Shown: positions 10,501 to 25,500 of the stretch, piece after piece
How the letters are laid out: every line of letters begins with the position of its first letter
How positions within the stretch are numbered: position 1 is the first letter of the stretch
DNA from: Tomocerus qinae
Taxonomy: Eukaryota; Arthropoda; Collembola; Entomobryomorpha; Tomoceridae
DNA length: 64,000 nucleotides
Reading direction: 5' to 3'
Assembly: GCA_020055645.1 (NCBI GenBank)
Contig: CM034547.1
Location: forward strand, 12,742,513-12,806,512
The notes under the pieces: model-generated
What the model was told of the DNA's origin: nothing
Database searches by the model: none
Seen by the model: the letters and a program-made list of their open reading frames with translations, nothing else
Program-made: the position numbers and the translations under genes

Positions 10501-13500
10501 CAATCCTTCTCTGCTATTAATGCATGAAAGTCACAATGCTACAATACAGAATGGCTATCTGCGTATAATTTATAATTATGTATTCATTTAATTTTATTTC
10601 TTCCTTAATTATTTCTTTCATTTTCATTCAGTATCAAACCAGCAATCAGTTTATTGAATAGTATGTAGCTCTAATACAGGTGTGTACAAACTGTTGTTTT
10701 AAATAAACTAGCCTATCCATATTAGAATAGTCTATAATAGTACAGAAAGTCTTATAATTCATATTAATTAGAGGATATGTATCACATAAATAACAGGTGA
10801 GGCTATTGTTATGATTGTGATTTGATTAGACTACGATAATTATATGTCTGTTAAGCTTGAGGCAATTAAAGGACCCACCTGTCTGCTATTTGTGTATTGC
10901 GAATTGATAAGACTTTTGTTCTTTTTAAAGAAACTTTTCCCAATCGAGTCTGTGTTGTTCTTTACAGATGGATACACTGTAAATCCAAGCACCTGAAATA
11001 TACAAAATGTAATTATTCTCACATCAGTCGATAAAAGGTAAGAAAAGAAGTGGCGAAGTTCATTTCACATTTTTTGCACTTGTTACCAGTGTCCTCCAGT
11101 TTCTTAAGAATCTAGGTAACGAAACGATGCATAATAAATAGCCTACTAAATTTCTCTTTATTACGCATAGAGCAATTTTAAATCTGCACATGCTACAAAG
11201 AATAAAAATACAACATAAAAGATAACGTTCCTTGCGTTCAATTGCAAATTCCTTTGTTGTTTAACATCAGTTAGGCAATTTATTGCGCTGTAATAGGTGT
11301 ATCATATTACTTATTATAATGATAACAACAATATTACCTTACAATCTATGAAACTTGAGAGGTACTTGGGGAGATGGTATAATTTAGCAAAGATATAATA
11401 TTATACATACGCAAGTTATGTACGAAAGAGATTCCTTTTAACAACTCCTCGCTAGAAGCAAGAACCATCAGGATGATAATGGCACATAAAAGCACATTTG
11501 TATTTATGTTACCGGTTAGACATTAAAAAAGGAAACCTCTGCAGGCACACGTTATAACGGTGTTACTTAAACATCTTATCTCTACTTATTCATAGATTTG
11601 AATGAACATGATATGCGAAAATTCTCGGGAATAAATATAAACGTACCTTAGGATCCATTATAGCATGTTGATTCAGTGACAGAACCACTTCTTCCATGTC
11701 ACTCAACAGTAAATGAAGTTGAGGGTTGATATGAAACGTATCTGTAAAGAAGACCAACGAACTAAAATAGAACTCACAGTTTGTAGGCTACATTTCCGCA
11801 TTAGACACACATTTCTTTCAATATATACTGTCATGTACCTTTTCTTCTTATCAACCTACTATTCAATACGCTCATTCATCATCATCCTCACAGAATACTC
11901 TTCACCAAGACAATCTTAACGATCCTATTAATTCCAGTACGTAAACATGCATGAAAAAGTATTTCAAAGTACTAGATAGATTCATTTGGCCACAGCGATA
12001 GCTGTACTTCATCATTACAGAATATAAGCATAATGCTAAAGTGCAGATGAGCTAAGATACTTGGGCGAAAGAAACGTAGATTTACATTACATAATATGTC
12101 TATTAACCAGGAAGGTAAATTTCCAGGTGGGAAATTGTAATGACACATGAATCGCAACGATTCGGGGTAAGTTGCAAATTGACACTGACTTAAATAAAAA
12201 ATATAGCACAAACAGAAGTGCTACTATGTTCTATCCTATGCATATTATTACTATTACAGTTTTAAAGAGATCATTATTTAAGATCACTGTTAGTCAAAAT
12301 CACCCGAACTAGTAGCCATAAAAAGGTGACGTTTGTTACTACATTTATCTCAATTGTCAAAAATAATCTAGTACATGAAAAAATGCAATATCTCAGGACT
12401 TTGCAAAAACTATTACTTCACCCACCCACCTTGTAATTTATTTCAGCTTTTTCTGGAAAAAATTCTGATCTATGTAACAATTTGTAAAAGAGAATATAAC
12501 ACTTATGAAAACCAATTTACATGTAAGCCAAATAAATAATTATTATGCTTAAAAACAATTTCTATCACTAATCTTATGTAGGTTTTTTAATGTGCTTTTC
12601 TTCATCATTAAAATTAATTCAATTTTTAATCTACTCTGCTGTATATCGTAAATCAGAACAGTTATTTTATAGTACTATAATAAGGACTTGATTGGCAGCT
12701 AAAAAAGGTTAATCAAAATCAGTGATATTAAATGATATAGAAAGTAGATGACAAGAAGATACACCATATTATGTATACTTAATACTTACTGTATCTAAAA
12801 CGAGTTCGAAATCATATATAGGCTTAAGTCTTGCTTGGACGTGATATTCGCGTTACATCTAATTTTATATTTAGTCACAACGTACCTGCATTATTTCGGC
12901 ATCCCCCCGCAGTGACACCCCGCATCCATGCACCTTGATATTGTCGAACATTCCAAGATGTTTTGTGTCTTAAAGACACTTCGTCTTTACTCGTTTCTTG
13001 ATCTAAATGAACCACTTCCATTTGGGTAAACGTCTTTAAGAAGTCTCCATAAGGCATCCTGCAATTCAACAATTTAAGTTCATTACCATTATGACCATTA
13101 TAGCTCAGATACAAAGTACAGAATTTTAAGAAAAAATTAGAATCCTTATTTTTGTTGTTTGATACAGATATGGCGAATAAAATGTTTGTGGGTCCATTAT
13201 TATTCACCTTTTTCCTACATGAGTTTTGCTAGATTGATTAAAATTATTTCAAGTCCTTTGTTTTGCTCGCTACTACACCAATGAGTGACACATCTCATGC
13301 TTTGTTCTTTTATAAACAGTAAAGCAGTTTCAATATTGAATCGCAAACTAACAACAGCTTTTCTAGTCTAGCTACAGATTACTAGCTGGAACTGTGCTGC
13401 CTAATAATATAGCCTATAAAATAGTTTTACTCCATAGAGCAAATTGAATTGAATATAGTTGACATAGGTTTAGCCTGCTTCAATTTTATCCGTTTGAACA

Positions 13501-16500
13501 GGTCTCTTCTAATATGCATTCGCTCTGTATAAGAAATTCTCTCCTTTCTTTAGCATTTAGGAGACAAATAAAAATCTATATTGTACAACCCATATTGTAC
13601 TGACATATAAATTGAACATTGCTCCACAAAAACTTTTACACTAATCCGATGACATTTAACTTCAGAATTTTGTGTAAGGAAGAGATAGAACAAGGACACC
13701 CAGCTGTACAATACGTATCGATTGCTATTCAATTTTTTAGGCTTACGCAGTAAGCTAAAGGCAGTAAATACTGTCTATGTAGTAATACGACAAGTCAAAA
13801 AAATTGGTAGTAACAATAAATATTTAGGTACAGAGATTCCTTGTAATTATTAGAGTTCTATCTCATGTAGAAGTAGGAACCATTACTTATTAAATCGGTG
13901 CTAGGTACCATAGGCCACTCCAACTCTCGATTATTTGGTAATTTTTAAGTTAAATCGAGATTTTTATCAGCTTAGACACACAAGCTTTTGTTCGGATTTT
14001 ATTCGGACTATTGTCCAATGAAATTGTTGTCCCTTTCTTAGAAATATACAAGATCATTACAAGCTTCCTTTAATTGGAAGCCAATATGGAAAACGGTACC
14101 GCTAAATTTGGTTAATTCCGGGCTAGATTTGTGCTCAAGTATATACATTAGATTAAAATCTACTATTTTGCGTTTCAATTCGAAACAATTAAATTATAAT
14201 TATCTTCATTAGACTGCACTGAATACTACTATGCTGTACTAGATTAAACAATGTAGTTGCCAACAAAACCTACATAACACAACTTGTACTAGTATACTTA
14301 CATTTTGCAATGTGCAAAAAACTGACCGCACTTGTACAGTTTATGGAATGAATCTTGGCAGTATCATTTTACCTCCTTATAGTAGGAGTGAATTTAGAGA
14401 TACGGCGATGATAATGCAAAATTCTCTTATCTAGCCATTAGACATGCACAAAAACTAATGATCACGCAATAATTACATTTTCCACGTACCTATTTACTTT
14501 TATGTACATTTTAATTGCAGAACGCACTCTCTCTGGAACTTTGCCTTTTTTGCTTTGTTCGATGAAGGCCTAATTCGTGAAAGCAAAAACCTGTGAAAGT
14601 TGACGTTCGCACTTTTGGTTTTTTGATAAATGTGTAGAGATCTCAAAAACGGTTGCTATTGTCAAATATGTTAATACTCTATGAGAAATCCTTTTGAGCC
14701 TAGTGCAGAATTAATAAATATAAATTCTATAAATCCCAAAATGATAATACTGCCATTTATAAGAAAGCCATAATAAAATAATTTATATTCCCCTTTGATT
14801 TGTCAGATTTCATTGGCAAATCAATTCGAGAATTTTGTCATCAAATTCTTATAATCAGAGTTAAAAATTATCACACTATCAGAAATACAGATAAACAAAA
14901 TAATAGTACAACAGTGTGATGAGCAATGAGTTTCTTTTTCAATCAGTACGCATTCAAGTTTCACTGAAACTTATGTCTGTAGTTGTTCCATTGACTCCTT
15001 GAGCATGTAAAATGTAAAGTACCAATTTATATAGGTACCTCTGTTTTCTGAAATGAGTACTATGCAGATCATAATACTTGTCATTAAGCATTACGTGCAT
15101 TCACAATATTTCCCAATAAAATGCATTATACCAAAGTATACCATTATGCTGCTCACACACTCAAAGTAAAATGCATAAGGAAATGACTTAGAAAATAAGA
15201 CGTTGTATAAGACCAAAATTAATGCTTGCACTTAGAGCTAGTATTATGCTCAAAGAATTTTTGGCGCAAGTCAAGTTATAATCATTCATGCACCTAAAGT
15301 TCTTTTGGTTAACTTTTCCTTCGTGAGAATCTTCAATCCGTGACTACAACTCTCACTATCTCAACTAAATTTGGGCTGTCAACACTCTATCATGCCTTAT
15401 CTGTATTACCATTTGCACCTACTACAGTGTAATAATGATGCAGATTGAATAATTCTCCTCTGATACATCAGCTGTCTAGTCATGTATCAGATTTTGAAAA
15501 TAATATCAACAATTAGTTTCATAATACAAGGCTTGTTTTATACATCTTGGATCCGACTTTTCAAACCTGAACTAAAACCTAAGTATACTATAAGTAAACG
15601 CATTTCAAAGTTATTAATCATTTCTAAATGGCTTTAGATTTTGAACAAATTGAGTTAACCCATAGGAAATATGAAGTTCTAATGCACACGTTTCTATGAG
15701 TATTTTCGTACAGGTGTACTAAAATACTAGAGAATTCGAGTATAAACAAACATTTGGAAAAATGTCAACTTGTATTTTAGAACACGTTCTAAATGTGTTC
15801 TAAAATACTAGTATCTATAGGAATAAAAGAACTAGTTCTAATCAACTAGTTTTCACTCGTATTTTAGTACATTACGGGTTTTATTACTAAACTTTGTATC
15901 CCCTGTTTATTAGTTTGGTAACGTAGCTAGGTGGTAGGCAGAGGAGACTTTGGTGGAAGTAGGCGGGAAATCGGTTCCCCCCCTGGATTTTTTTTCCAAA
16001 ATTGTTGCTCTTTTTTTACCTTTGTTTCCTAGTGAATTAAAATTAGTTTTTACTTGTACATTAGTACTAGTACTAAAGTACGACTCAACGTCCCATAAGT
16101 ACTAGTTCTATTATACTAGTAAATACGAGTCGTTTAGTACTCGTACTCGGCAGTAGAATTTTTCCCTATGGGAACACTAACTAAATAGCTTAAACTAATC
16201 TGCAAGAATCTTTTATGTCTTAGCAAATACTTCACGTTGATTTGATGTCTCCCTAAGCAAAGATTGATATCTGTACAATTATTGTGTTATTGCTAAAAAT
16301 AGTTCTGCACCAGCCCAATTTTGTCTAAGCATGTAAGCCAAGAAAATCCATTATCTTCTGGGAGCGTTAACATTTGTAGCTACGTAGAAATTAAACTGTT
16401 CCTGGACTAACTAAATCCATTAGCGATTTCACTTTTTGCTTTCAATCATTTTTTCTATAAGGGACTTGGCTAATATGTTATCTGTTATCCGGCACTTAAC

Positions 16501-19500
16501 GAAAATGTACTTTCAGTCATTCAATGGAAAATTAAATGCTTAAAGTATAAAATGTAAGATTGCATATACGAAAACTTGTAAATACGACATCACAAATGGC
16601 CAAATTCTACGCTCCAAAAACATACAAGTATTATTTCCTTCTAAATAAGCATCATATTCATGTTTTTGTTTTAGCAATCTGTTAGGGGAATAGAAAAGAA
16701 ATTGACACCAAGATAACATTTTACCAGCAACGTTTCCTCGTACAAAATAGATGTAAAAATATATTTTGTCGTTAACAACTTGTAATAATATTCAGAAACA
16801 ACGTATTCATATTTGGAATGATTCACATCATCAACATCTTTGGTAATACAAAGTTCCAAATTAAGATATTACATTGCACGTTATTACAGTCAGAATTATT
16901 CCCCTTCCTACACTTATAAAATAACACATTTGTTTTGGCAATATGACAGGTAGATTACAGCTTTGTTTTAATTAATGACTAGAAAAAACTTCCTCTCCAC
17001 AATAGTTATGATAAAGGCTTAAAAAGGATATGTTACATGTATTTAAAAATGTAAACACAAATCACATAGTATTTACTACTCTATACATTTCAATTACAAT
17101 AGTATTTCTAACCAATTTATCAAAGGAACAAAAACGGATACGTGTCATATGTCATGTTTTTGTTACCTAAAAGTTAATTGTATGCATAATGCATCGTTGT
17201 GGCTTTTAAGGAGAGATATTTTATATTGTTAGGAATTAAACGATAGGTAACTGTACATAAAAGTTCTAAAAATGATTTAGCATGTAGGCAGGCACTCACT
17301 CAACCCATTTACAAGTACGAGAATGTCGACAGACTGTGTGAACTGTGAAAATGTGTAATTGCACGTTTCTTAGAGTGACAATGTAATAATTGAGGAAAAC
17401 TGTAAATAAGACAACTAACCAGAATTCGCCTTCAGCCAGTTGTTTGACAGCAAGTCGTTCGATTTCATTTGCCGGAACTTCATCCCACTCCAGACTGGAC
17501 TTTGACCACGCTCCGATGTATTCTGAAATTAAACCGGAAGCACGTAACCGGACTAACTGGGTTGGTTCTCCTCCATATGTTTCCACCTGAACATTCAAAT
17601 CAATGAAAAATCTTTCTTTCGACACCTACTGTATATATTGTCATTAAAAAATAATTAAATAGTGTACGTTGTGTGTGTGTTAGGGGGAGAGCACAGCTAC
17701 TACTATTGATTAGTAGAGCTATGCTACCGCTCAAGCCGCGAGGGCTTACTTGCAGTGGCTCCCGGAACAACTTTACTAAGTGTACAGACTTACACGAAGA
17801 GACTTAGTGAAGAGTACTGAACCATGAGACGGAACGACTCAACACTGTCCCGCAACTCGATCTGGTGGGCAGTCAGAGAGGGACCGGAACATGTAAGCCG
17901 ACCGCCAGTGACCACTGGCAAATCACTTATAGCAGTCTACTTCAATCCACCTTATCACCTCATGTGCATCCCATTGTCCAGACTTGTGCTAGGTAGAACT
18001 CGTAGCACGTATACAGACCAACAGAACAATCCATACACTCCAGACAGGGCATTGATAGATAATCATATTGTCACTAAGATAGGCAAATCAATGCTAATAA
18101 CGAATATACGGCAATGACAGCTTCTCCCAGCTCCAGACTACTACCTTTTAGACCTGAGGCGCTCCAGAGATTCGAACTCCAGACCTCAGCCTGAGAAGCG
18201 GCTGTTTAGACCACTAGACAGACCTGTACGCCCAAATAGTGTACGTTGGTAGACAAAGACATTTTAATGTAGTGCCAGTGTCACAATTTTTTTACAAGAC
18301 TCGTTTCTATGATCTCGTTTTTCATGATATTTACTGTGCCGACATTATTTTAACTTGCTCTGCTCTAGAAAATAATAACCTGAAGCCACTCTGGTACATT
18401 TATGTAATGTATTAGCATAAAACAACAATTCATACCTTTCAAGTGCTAACAAATACGTCACATTACAGCAGTTGTAAAAAACATTACCTTAAAGGCATAT
18501 CATTGCAATTCCAATTTTTCCACTACTACTAGTACTCCTACGAAGCTTACATAATCTTTTTCCTACTACTTTTACTATCATGATCATGTCTTTACAATTC
18601 TTACTGTTACATACGCTAACTCATACACTTTAATTAGACAGTTCTTCCAGGAAGGAAGATCCATATATGAGTTCGTTGCCATTACCATTTGTCTTTTTTG
18701 CTTTTAAGGCAACAAGTAGGTTGTAATTTCTGTAGTCTATTGCACATGTCCTCACAATAATATTATAGAACCTTAATTACGTCTTGAAGCTCATTAATTA
18801 TTATCTCATTCTGTAAATGTCCGTTTGGCTAGTTGCTAGAAAATTTTTACACACATTAACAACCAAGAAATCATAGGTAGATTAATGCGTACGATTAGAT
18901 AATAAACGTTTAACATCCTTTTTCCACTTGACTCACGTGTAGCAACTTCATCCGCATCCACTACTAGACATACCAACACCAACCTGTAATTTATACGCAG
19001 GTCAACGCAGGTGTTCCACTTTTAAATCCCAAATTCTCATCTTGAATTTTAATTAAAATTCAATTGTTTTAATGAGCCAGTCGTCTGTGATCAATGGGTA
19101 AATAGGTAGCAGTTAAATCTTGTTGGGAGTGCCTTTGGAGTTTTGTGCGTATTCGTGATTATTCAAAAGAGGAAACAATTGAAAATCATATGCACATTCC
19201 ACAAGCATACACTTATACAAGAGAGTCAAGTTGAGAAAGTTTTTTGTTTACATTCATTCATGATTACCATTATCACACTGGCTTGATCAATTTGCACAAC
19301 ATGTCTCTCTGTAACTAGGTGTTTGTTACCCCTTATTAGCTATAATGTCTGTTGGTTTAGTAATTCAGTTCCGATATGGCACGTCTGTGAATACGCACCC
19401 TTTGCATTTTTCAATGGAATCATGTTCATGTATTTGTACATAGATAAGTGGGAAAAAAGCTCAAGAAGAACAAACACCATTATTTTAACTAATCCAATTC

Positions 19501-22500
19501 AATCAAATCAAGAGTCCCCATCAGCGAAGCACACAAACAAACCGGACATACAAAAAGTACAATGCGCCCCATGGAATAATAGATTTACATTATATGATTA
19601 TGTTTTTTATATCCATATACAGCTAAGACATATAGTCAAACAAGTTTCAATTGTCTATAATGCTTTATGTTCCTACATTGTTTCCATTATTCAATCAACT
19701 CCGTATTTATCAAATGTGTTTCACCACACGGTAAAAAGTGAAAATGTAATTGCGAACTTTAATACTGCATTATAAGACAATTCATAACAATATTATACAA
19801 TTAATCCAGGTTTTTTATGTTCTAACGCTGTTAGTTAATGAAACTTTAACAAAAGTCTATGAACTCTAGTACGTACACTAATTTCCATGTTTCCTACTGA
19901 TTGTGAACAAGCGCAACATATAAAATATTGTGTACCACATTGCATCTATGTATTTGCATGAACAAATCTCTGTACATTGCCATAATAAAACAATACATAA
20001 TCATAAGTACTTCATACGTAATAGACCTAAATAAGACACAAAAACCTAAGCAATCATTGCACTCCAAATTTTACAGCAGTTAAAATGTTAAGATCTGCCC
20101 ATAATAATTGAAAATAGGGAAATGGACAAGGAAGTGGCTTATTGACTTTATGTATTTACTTTTTAGCATGCTTCTAAGATAGTAATTCATTCAATAAATT
20201 GGCGAAAACTTGTTGGAGAGCCGAGACAGAAGTATGCATTGGGAATTACTGTAATGACATACATTAGCATTGCGATGTAATAGGGATTTTACAGCTGGCC
20301 AAATAGAAATTGCCAAGTGACCCACCTACCCCTAGCCTTACCTATACTATTGACAGATGTTACGCAATACCAATAATATTAAGGTTGAAAGTGCTTTCAA
20401 GTAGGAAAAAGTAATAATGGCTTATGAATTTTTAAAAGCTCTTGCCTCTTTGGCTTCTGGTTGTGGTTATAAAAATTTCTGTGGCACGAGTAGGCTATTC
20501 TAGCTCTTTACAATTACAAGAAATACTACATGAAGTAATAACATTGCTATTATAATACCTAATACACCCATTAGACAATATTATGCATTGTAATAATATG
20601 AATGGCTAAAGATTATCGTTTAGCCAAAACCACATTCACTGTTGTCAGCAACAAGCAAATGTAATCTTCCGAACGTTATCATAAGAATCATAAGTAATCA
20701 TAATCATCATATCATTTGAAAATCTATCAGTGAACATACAGCTTATTATACTTGAAACGAAATTGAAAATCAGCAAATTATGACATTCCGCCTGATTCTT
20801 ATCAATCTCTTGTCCAATCATTTCTTAAAAGCTAATGAAGCATTTTTACAAGGTACTACCATTCTATTCACAAATCTTCAATCCTATAAGCATAACTATA
20901 GTGGGCTCTTTAACTAACGCATGTTACTCTAAAAGATTTTATCTGTCTCCGCTCAAGTTAGTATTATATGCAGGAGGTTGTGTCTGCAAAACCAACATGT
21001 CTTTTTATTGTACAAACACAACAGTCTAAGAACTCGAGTTTGTAAAGCAATTACTTATGATCTCTTATTACAGGAGAATGTGAAAGTTTTAGAGGCAAGT
21101 GGCCATACACATGAGCATCAGCAGAAGAGAGCAAAGCTATGATTTATCTTTCGAGACATCTTTCATTTGGTAGCACGACAAAGACTCATCTTTCTATGAC
21201 ACTTATCTTCAAACTACTCAGACCCATGTTCTCTCCCAACATTCCTATGTCTCCACTCGTGAAATCACGTAAATTAAAAGGCAAGGCAGTTATTGACAGC
21301 ACATAGACCCATAAGAACAGATGCACAGGTGCACAGAGAAGTGATTTCATTTATTCCCATTCCTTAATTAAAGTGCATAGAAACCAATTGGATAGTGCAC
21401 AACGTATATTTACTCAAGAATTTATAATACTTCCTCTTCCACAAAATATTTTTACTTTTGATTATTCTTGCCTGATATATTTAGCACAATATTGTATTCT
21501 TAGAATCTTTATAATAGTCACAACAAGCGTTTGTCACCATTTTTAAAAACATTACTACGTCAAAGAAAACATTGGCTACCTAAAAGTTATGAAATATATT
21601 TAATTTTGGATGTTTATTTTCTAAAAAGATGTAGTAATTGTAAAAATTTGAATTTATTTAATTCCTGAGAATTCCCCCTGAATGTTCTGGTTGATTCATT
21701 GAATCATTCTATTCACTTATAAGTACTACAGGTTGTTAAGTATAAAAGGAATTTGCTGTAATATTTGTCATTGTAGTAGAAACTCGGTCAGATTGTAATC
21801 TTGAATGTTGTCTTCACTATCATAAAAATTGAATCCAATAGCTGCATCAATGTTATCATTGTTATCTCTGTCTGTGGATAATGGTAGCTCAGTCTGTACG
21901 AAATTACGAATGCGAAAGGTAGGTAGATGGAAATTAGCATAACATCGCATTACACTATGTTTAGGTATCAAGGAAAGCCATGCAATCTGATTACGCTCAT
22001 TTGTAGCTTCTAGAGTTTTTCTTAGGCTGACTATTCATATGCATATCTAATCACGATTCGTGACATACGTCTCCCAAAGGCTATTCAAATCAAACTACTG
22101 AAGTCTTTGCATTATTCACACAGCTTCACACACATAAATACACGTACCTACTCACACACACAGTTATATACTATCATGTCTACTTACTTACCTACCCATT
22201 GACCAGAGTAATGAGTGTCAGTACCTACCTAAATTGTATGCGAGTATTATAAATCATAAATCTTTTATACTTTAAAGGCTGGGTATACTTACTAGCCCAC
22301 TGAAACAGACGAAGAAAAGATAGGAATTATAATGTGCAGTAAACGATCTTGTCTGATTGCGAGAAATGTACATTGTCATAATTCATTTTGGAGAATCTAG
22401 TGCGCTGACGTCTACTCCTCCTAGAAGTCACAATCATTCGCTTATTTCATGACCGGATTCATATTATTCTTGCTCAGAAAACACATTCGCACATTTAGAC

Positions 22501-25500
22501 ACAATGCTTTGTCACTTTATGAACTAATGACAAACCCACTCGCATTTGTCATAATCAAATGCAAATTATAGGTTCTTCCTTCTAAATTGTTTTACCTATG
22601 AATAATTACCATAATTAAAAAACAGTAAAACTAATGAACGGAAAATGTAGTAGCTCTTAAAAAAATAAGACTATACTATAACTAAACCTAAGAAGTGTAG
22701 GAAAAGGCAGGAAGATAAATGCGTATGACCTGTACTAATATTTTTGCAAATTAAAACTTGTCTTGCTATTGAAATTATAGCTTTGCACCAAATGAAGACG
22801 ACTACCTGCCTAAAGGTTTAATGAATTATAGTAATATTTTATATACACAACCATCTTTACATTACTCCTTTAGTTAAGGTTCAATCTCACGTTAATCTTC
22901 ATTTGCACTATCATAAATGAGTCTTGTTTAACACTGTGTAGCAAACCACGATAAACTTTCATCTTATCTAGAATGTAAATTGAAATGAGAACGACTAGTA
23001 AAGATAGAACTTACTTTTTCGATGGCATAGATTCGGTAGTTAAGTCCAATTTGTATCCCGTTAGCAAGTTTATCCGATTGATTGCGTGACTACAACAAGT
23101 TAAAGTAAAGATTGTCATCATCATGAGTGGTCATTCTTTATCTTACAATGTATCTGCATATCTCCATATCCCAATAGTATAGATACAAAATACTTGTGTC
23201 TGCATAAAGCTACAATCTAAGCCGTTTAGTACCACAAACATAATCCGCATCACCGCAAAGCAAGCAAATCGCAATGACTACACAATGCTATAAGGATAAC
23301 AATAAATAAGCATAGTGTCAGGTAGACTTATAGCTAATACAAAAATGAAAGCTAGTGTATTATTGGCACCAATCTCTATTGAGATTAAGGATGAGAAGAG
23401 AGTGCCAAAGGCTTAAGCGGAAAACAAAGCGTTTGCATTTACAAGTTTCTTAGTGGTCTCTTCTCATAACTTAAGATAAACAGCGAGATGACAGAAAAGA
23501 ATTATAGTATCAATAGACTCCACCGTTTTGTTTCTACGTGATGATTATTCTTGTTAACACAGGATGAGTTGCTTCACTTGCAGTAGATTATCTTTAGCAT
23601 GACTTTGTAACTTGTGTACAGATTTTCTGGCTTCACGGTGTGCTATCATAAATTAAATATCAATTCGTTGTTCTGTTTGCCTACAAAATAAATAACCAAA
23701 ACAAAACGTTTTACTTTTAGATTTTTATGTATTTACATGCAAAGACAAACTAGTTGCATGTTTCGTGATTCTACAAAGAGATATCATAAATAATACTGGA
23801 CTGCAGCTATATGCATTCTATTTGACTATGAATGAAATGATGAGATTTATAGATAGACTGGAATTATTTACAAACCAACGCCGTTTTCTCAACTCTGATG
23901 AATTACTACTCGATTGGGAGTATTATTTCAGATCTACTAGTGAATTAAGTTTGAACACAGCACGACTTGATAATAAAAAAGAAAATGTGACTGGTTTCTA
24001 CAAGTACTACTTGTGGTCTAGTGAATCTGGTGAAATGCATTATTTTCTTCTTTGGTCGTGTGTTGGATTTTTACAAAAAAAATTATCGACTAGCTGAAAA
24101 CTACTTTGGATTAGGATGTGATTGTAAATTGTAAAGTGGTGAAATACTTGTCAGACTGGAAGAAATGATACTTTACAGGCTCGTTGTTTTACTATGTCTT
24201 TTTTACAAGTTGCTACATACGCATCCTATGCTTACTACTACAGAATACAGGTATTATAACTTACTACTACGAATAGCATCGAACACCTGTCTGCAAAACT
24301 ACAGACTTTATTTACAATTTAATTGACTGAATCATTAGCATTAGAGTCAAAATTAATTGAGTATAAATCTTATGTCAACATTTACATTCTCACTTACACT
24401 ATTGATATCCAAGATCAAAAGACTATGAATCTCTTCGTGCAAAATGGGCTTACCCATTTCCACACTATCTTTACCATAACATAAAAATCCAATGTTTTCA
24501 CTAGCTGAATTAACAATCACCTTTAACAACACTTTTATAGTTTACTAACAATAATTAGCTTGTTCTTTAAATGCGTATGCTATTAAAGTATTTAGGTACA
24601 CTTTCATTATCATTGCTACATCTAGGACAAGGTAGAATTAACAAGCAATAATAAATGCCACAAAGCTCACAGTTTATTTGGCTTTTTCCACAAACTAACA
24701 ACTTTTATCCCCTTCATTAACGAGAATTAATTACGTTTGATACACAACCAGTGACACAGATTACTAACGCTTTTTCTACTATCCAATACTACAGAATTTA
24801 AGTGATCTTAGCAATGAGAGTTGTTTCAACTGTTAAATTGATAAAAGTAGACCTTTTGAGAAAATGTAGAGCTGCAAGTCATGAAAACAATTATTCACCC
24901 GTATTATTTTTAATTACATTTCTAATGTAGATAATCAATGTAGTCGATGGTTTTCAGTGCTGAATTTTGACTCCAAGAATGTTACATTGTGTATTGTACA
25001 AATACTGTCATCAAAGCAATAAAATTTAGACAAGTACAAATTGATAATAGTATAAATTCAACGCACAAGAATGTAAAGTGCACATTTCTTCGTGCCAGCA
25101 AATAAAGTTTTCATTTTCAGTGTAGGTGGCCAACTCACGTAAAATAATTCATAACAGACACAATTATGAGGAAACACCCAATGTATTATCATAATATCGA
25201 ATGAAGAATCGATTTATCTTGCTCACTTGTATAGGGAAGTTCAATCACGACTTTTCATGAGGATAATAATATTCACCATTTTAATATGTCAATTTACAAG
25301 ACTTTCCTTTGAGTCGTAATTTAATATTCCAAACCCCTACGACCTCACCTACTACTGTACTAGCCAACTGCGAAAGGGATAATTGTAAATTAGCGTTTCA
25401 AGAGTTGCAGCACAAGAACATTAAAAATTATTGAATTGACAGTTAAACACGGAAGCTCTATATCTGTGCTTGTAGTAAAAAAGCATTCTAAATTGCAATT

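Larger units (their letters stand above)
17587..23014 (-). other. calpain intron 5 (5.4 kb)
   Basis: Contains the 562-bp SINE at 17672-18233, near the acceptor end of the intron. The rest is AT-rich and shows no exon with family similarity; the 150-codon frame at 19323-19775 looks like chance. Confidence 0.6.

Noticed and set aside
12875..13207. 110-codon minus-strand frame
   Set aside because: Only 13058-12886 is a calpain exon; the N-terminal part before the acceptor is intron.
17824..18117. 98-codon open frame
   Set aside because: Lies wholly inside the SINE and antisense to its pol III unit.
18150..18233. tRNA gene
   Set aside because: A and B boxes are present, but the acceptor stem does not close and the segment is the head of a SINE with target-site duplications.
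19323..19775. 150-codon open frame on the plus strand in calpain intron 5
   Set aside because: Low-information composition, no motif and no splice signals; frames of this length are expected by chance in AT-rich sequence of this size.
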